Shown here one piece after another: positions 63,683 to 64,000 of a DNA stretch of 64,000 bases. The number at the start of each line of letters is the position of its first letter. Within the stretch, counting starts at the first letter, position 1. The notes beneath the pieces were generated by a model. The model was not told the DNA's origin. It ran no database searches and was given only the letters and a program-made list of their open reading frames with translations. Position numbers and translations under genes: made by a program. This DNA is from Phenylobacterium deserti (GTDB lineage: Bacteria > Pseudomonadota > Alphaproteobacteria > Caulobacterales > Caulobacteraceae): the NCBI GenBank assembly GCA_943332615.1, contig CALQQB010000001.1, positions 124,001-188,000 on the forward strand, read 5' to 3'.

Positions 63683-63808
63683 ATGGAGGACGCTCAAACT
63701 GATCATGAGCCTGGCGGGGGCGCGCGCTGTACCTTTCGATCGGCCGAGTGGAGTGAGGCGGGGATCTACCGCGCGCTCACCATCTCGCTGCCGGCCGCCG
63801 ACCGTTGA
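63683..63808 (+). CDS. possible 41-residue protein before the acyl-CoA dehydrogenase
   Basis: An ATG at 63683 opens 41 codons ending in TGA at 63806-63808, eight bases before the acyl-CoA dehydrogenase start. The peptide contains HEPGGGARC and IYRALTISLPAADR. I recognise no family and no strong ribosome site precedes it. It may be a leader peptide or a chance frame. Confidence 0.2.
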   Translation: MEDAQTDHEPGGGARCTFRSAEWSEAGIYRALTISLPAADR

Positions 63809-63815
63809 GGAGTCT

Positions 63816-64000
63816 GTGTTGGGCCACGTCTTCCGAACCGAAACGCAGCAGCTCGCGGTCGATGCGCTTCGCCGCTACCTGCAGGCCGAGGTCGAGTCGC
63901 TCTACAATCGGGACTACCGAGACCGGCTTGTGCCCAAGGACGTGCTGGGGCCCATCATGCGGCGGCTGTCGGAATTCGGTCTGGTCTGCGGTCTCGTCGG
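63816..64000 (+). CDS. acyl-CoA dehydrogenase, N-terminal part (partial)
   Basis: The frame is open to the end of the window. The start is a GTG at 63816 (or a TTG at 63819, better spaced from GAGGAG at 63807-63812). The 61 visible codons read FRTETQQLAVDALRRYLQ, then VPKDVLGPIMRRLSEFGLVC, the typical N-terminal helical domain of acyl-CoA dehydrogenases. It would provide the first, oxidising step for the hydratase-SDR-thiolase set. The rest lies outside the window. Confidence 0.65.
   Translation, partial: MLGHVFRTETQQLAVDALRRYLQAEVESLYNRDYRDRLVPKDVLGPIMRRLSEFGLVCGLV

Noticed and set aside
1-64000. CRISPR arrays, rRNA genes, riboswitches
   Set aside because: No spaced direct repeats of array type, no rRNA-like sequence and no riboswitch core that I could recognise were seen.

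Overview
The window is high-GC DNA of alphaproteobacterial character. Genes are densely packed with frequent 1-4 base overlaps, there is a HWE-type histidine kinase, and TonB-dependent receptors are plentiful. The sequence suggests Caulobacteraceae (Phenylobacterium/Caulobacter-like). That placement is inference from gene content; there is no rRNA or other marker here.

Region 1 (1-9700) is mixed: the end of a D-2-hydroxyacid dehydrogenase gene, an alpha/beta hydrolase whose nucleophile is replaced by alanine, a small membrane protein, and a short MetE-like methyltransferase divergent from a MarR regulator with shared operator-like repeats. A second hydrolase and a second MarR gene follow, then a hybrid sensor kinase split by a frameshift in a G7 tract and a HWE-type hybrid kinase. 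Between the kinases lie an integrase fragment and a small HTH gene; at about 10.5 kb there is the 3' end of a tRNA- or tmRNA-like molecule. These look like relics of an integrated element.

Region 2 (10.5-27.4 kb) is branched-chain amino acid catabolism. A nine-gene minus-strand operon carries isovaleryl-CoA dehydrogenase, biotin synthase, both 3-oxoacid CoA-transferase subunits, an acyl-CoA synthetase, both methylcrotonyl-CoA carboxylase subunits, a MaoC hydratase and an HpcH/HpaI-type CoA-ester lyase. Divergent from it is a valine set: mmsA, a MerR regulator, an isobutyryl-CoA dehydrogenase-like gene, 3-hydroxyisobutyryl-CoA hydrolase, mmsB and a thiolase. The hydrolase carries a foreign C-terminal tail with an IS481-like footprint.

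Region 3 (27.5-45 kb) is an accessory block of exported and membrane proteins: a DHA2 transporter, a c-type cytochrome lipoprotein, paired four-helix membrane proteins, three exported proteins of unknown function, a large exported esterase-like protein, TetR and AraC regulators, cytochrome b561, a TonB receptor, an acyl-CoA ligase and a membrane-anchored winged-helix protein cut by a dead IS481-family element. A palindromic motif, GAATTCGAATTCG, occurs upstream of several of these genes and probably marks a regulon.

Region 4 (45-64 kb) looks like a catabolic island: a GlcG-like protein, two large TonB receptors, two MFS transporters, two SDRs, a frameshifted ketopantoate-reductase-like gene, two NHL-repeat proteins, a class II aldolase, a thiolase, an enoyl-CoA hydratase, a LysR regulator and the start of an acyl-CoA dehydrogenase. 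It has what uptake, CoA activation and beta-oxidation-like breakdown of a hydrophobic organic acid would need. The substrate cannot be read from the sequence.
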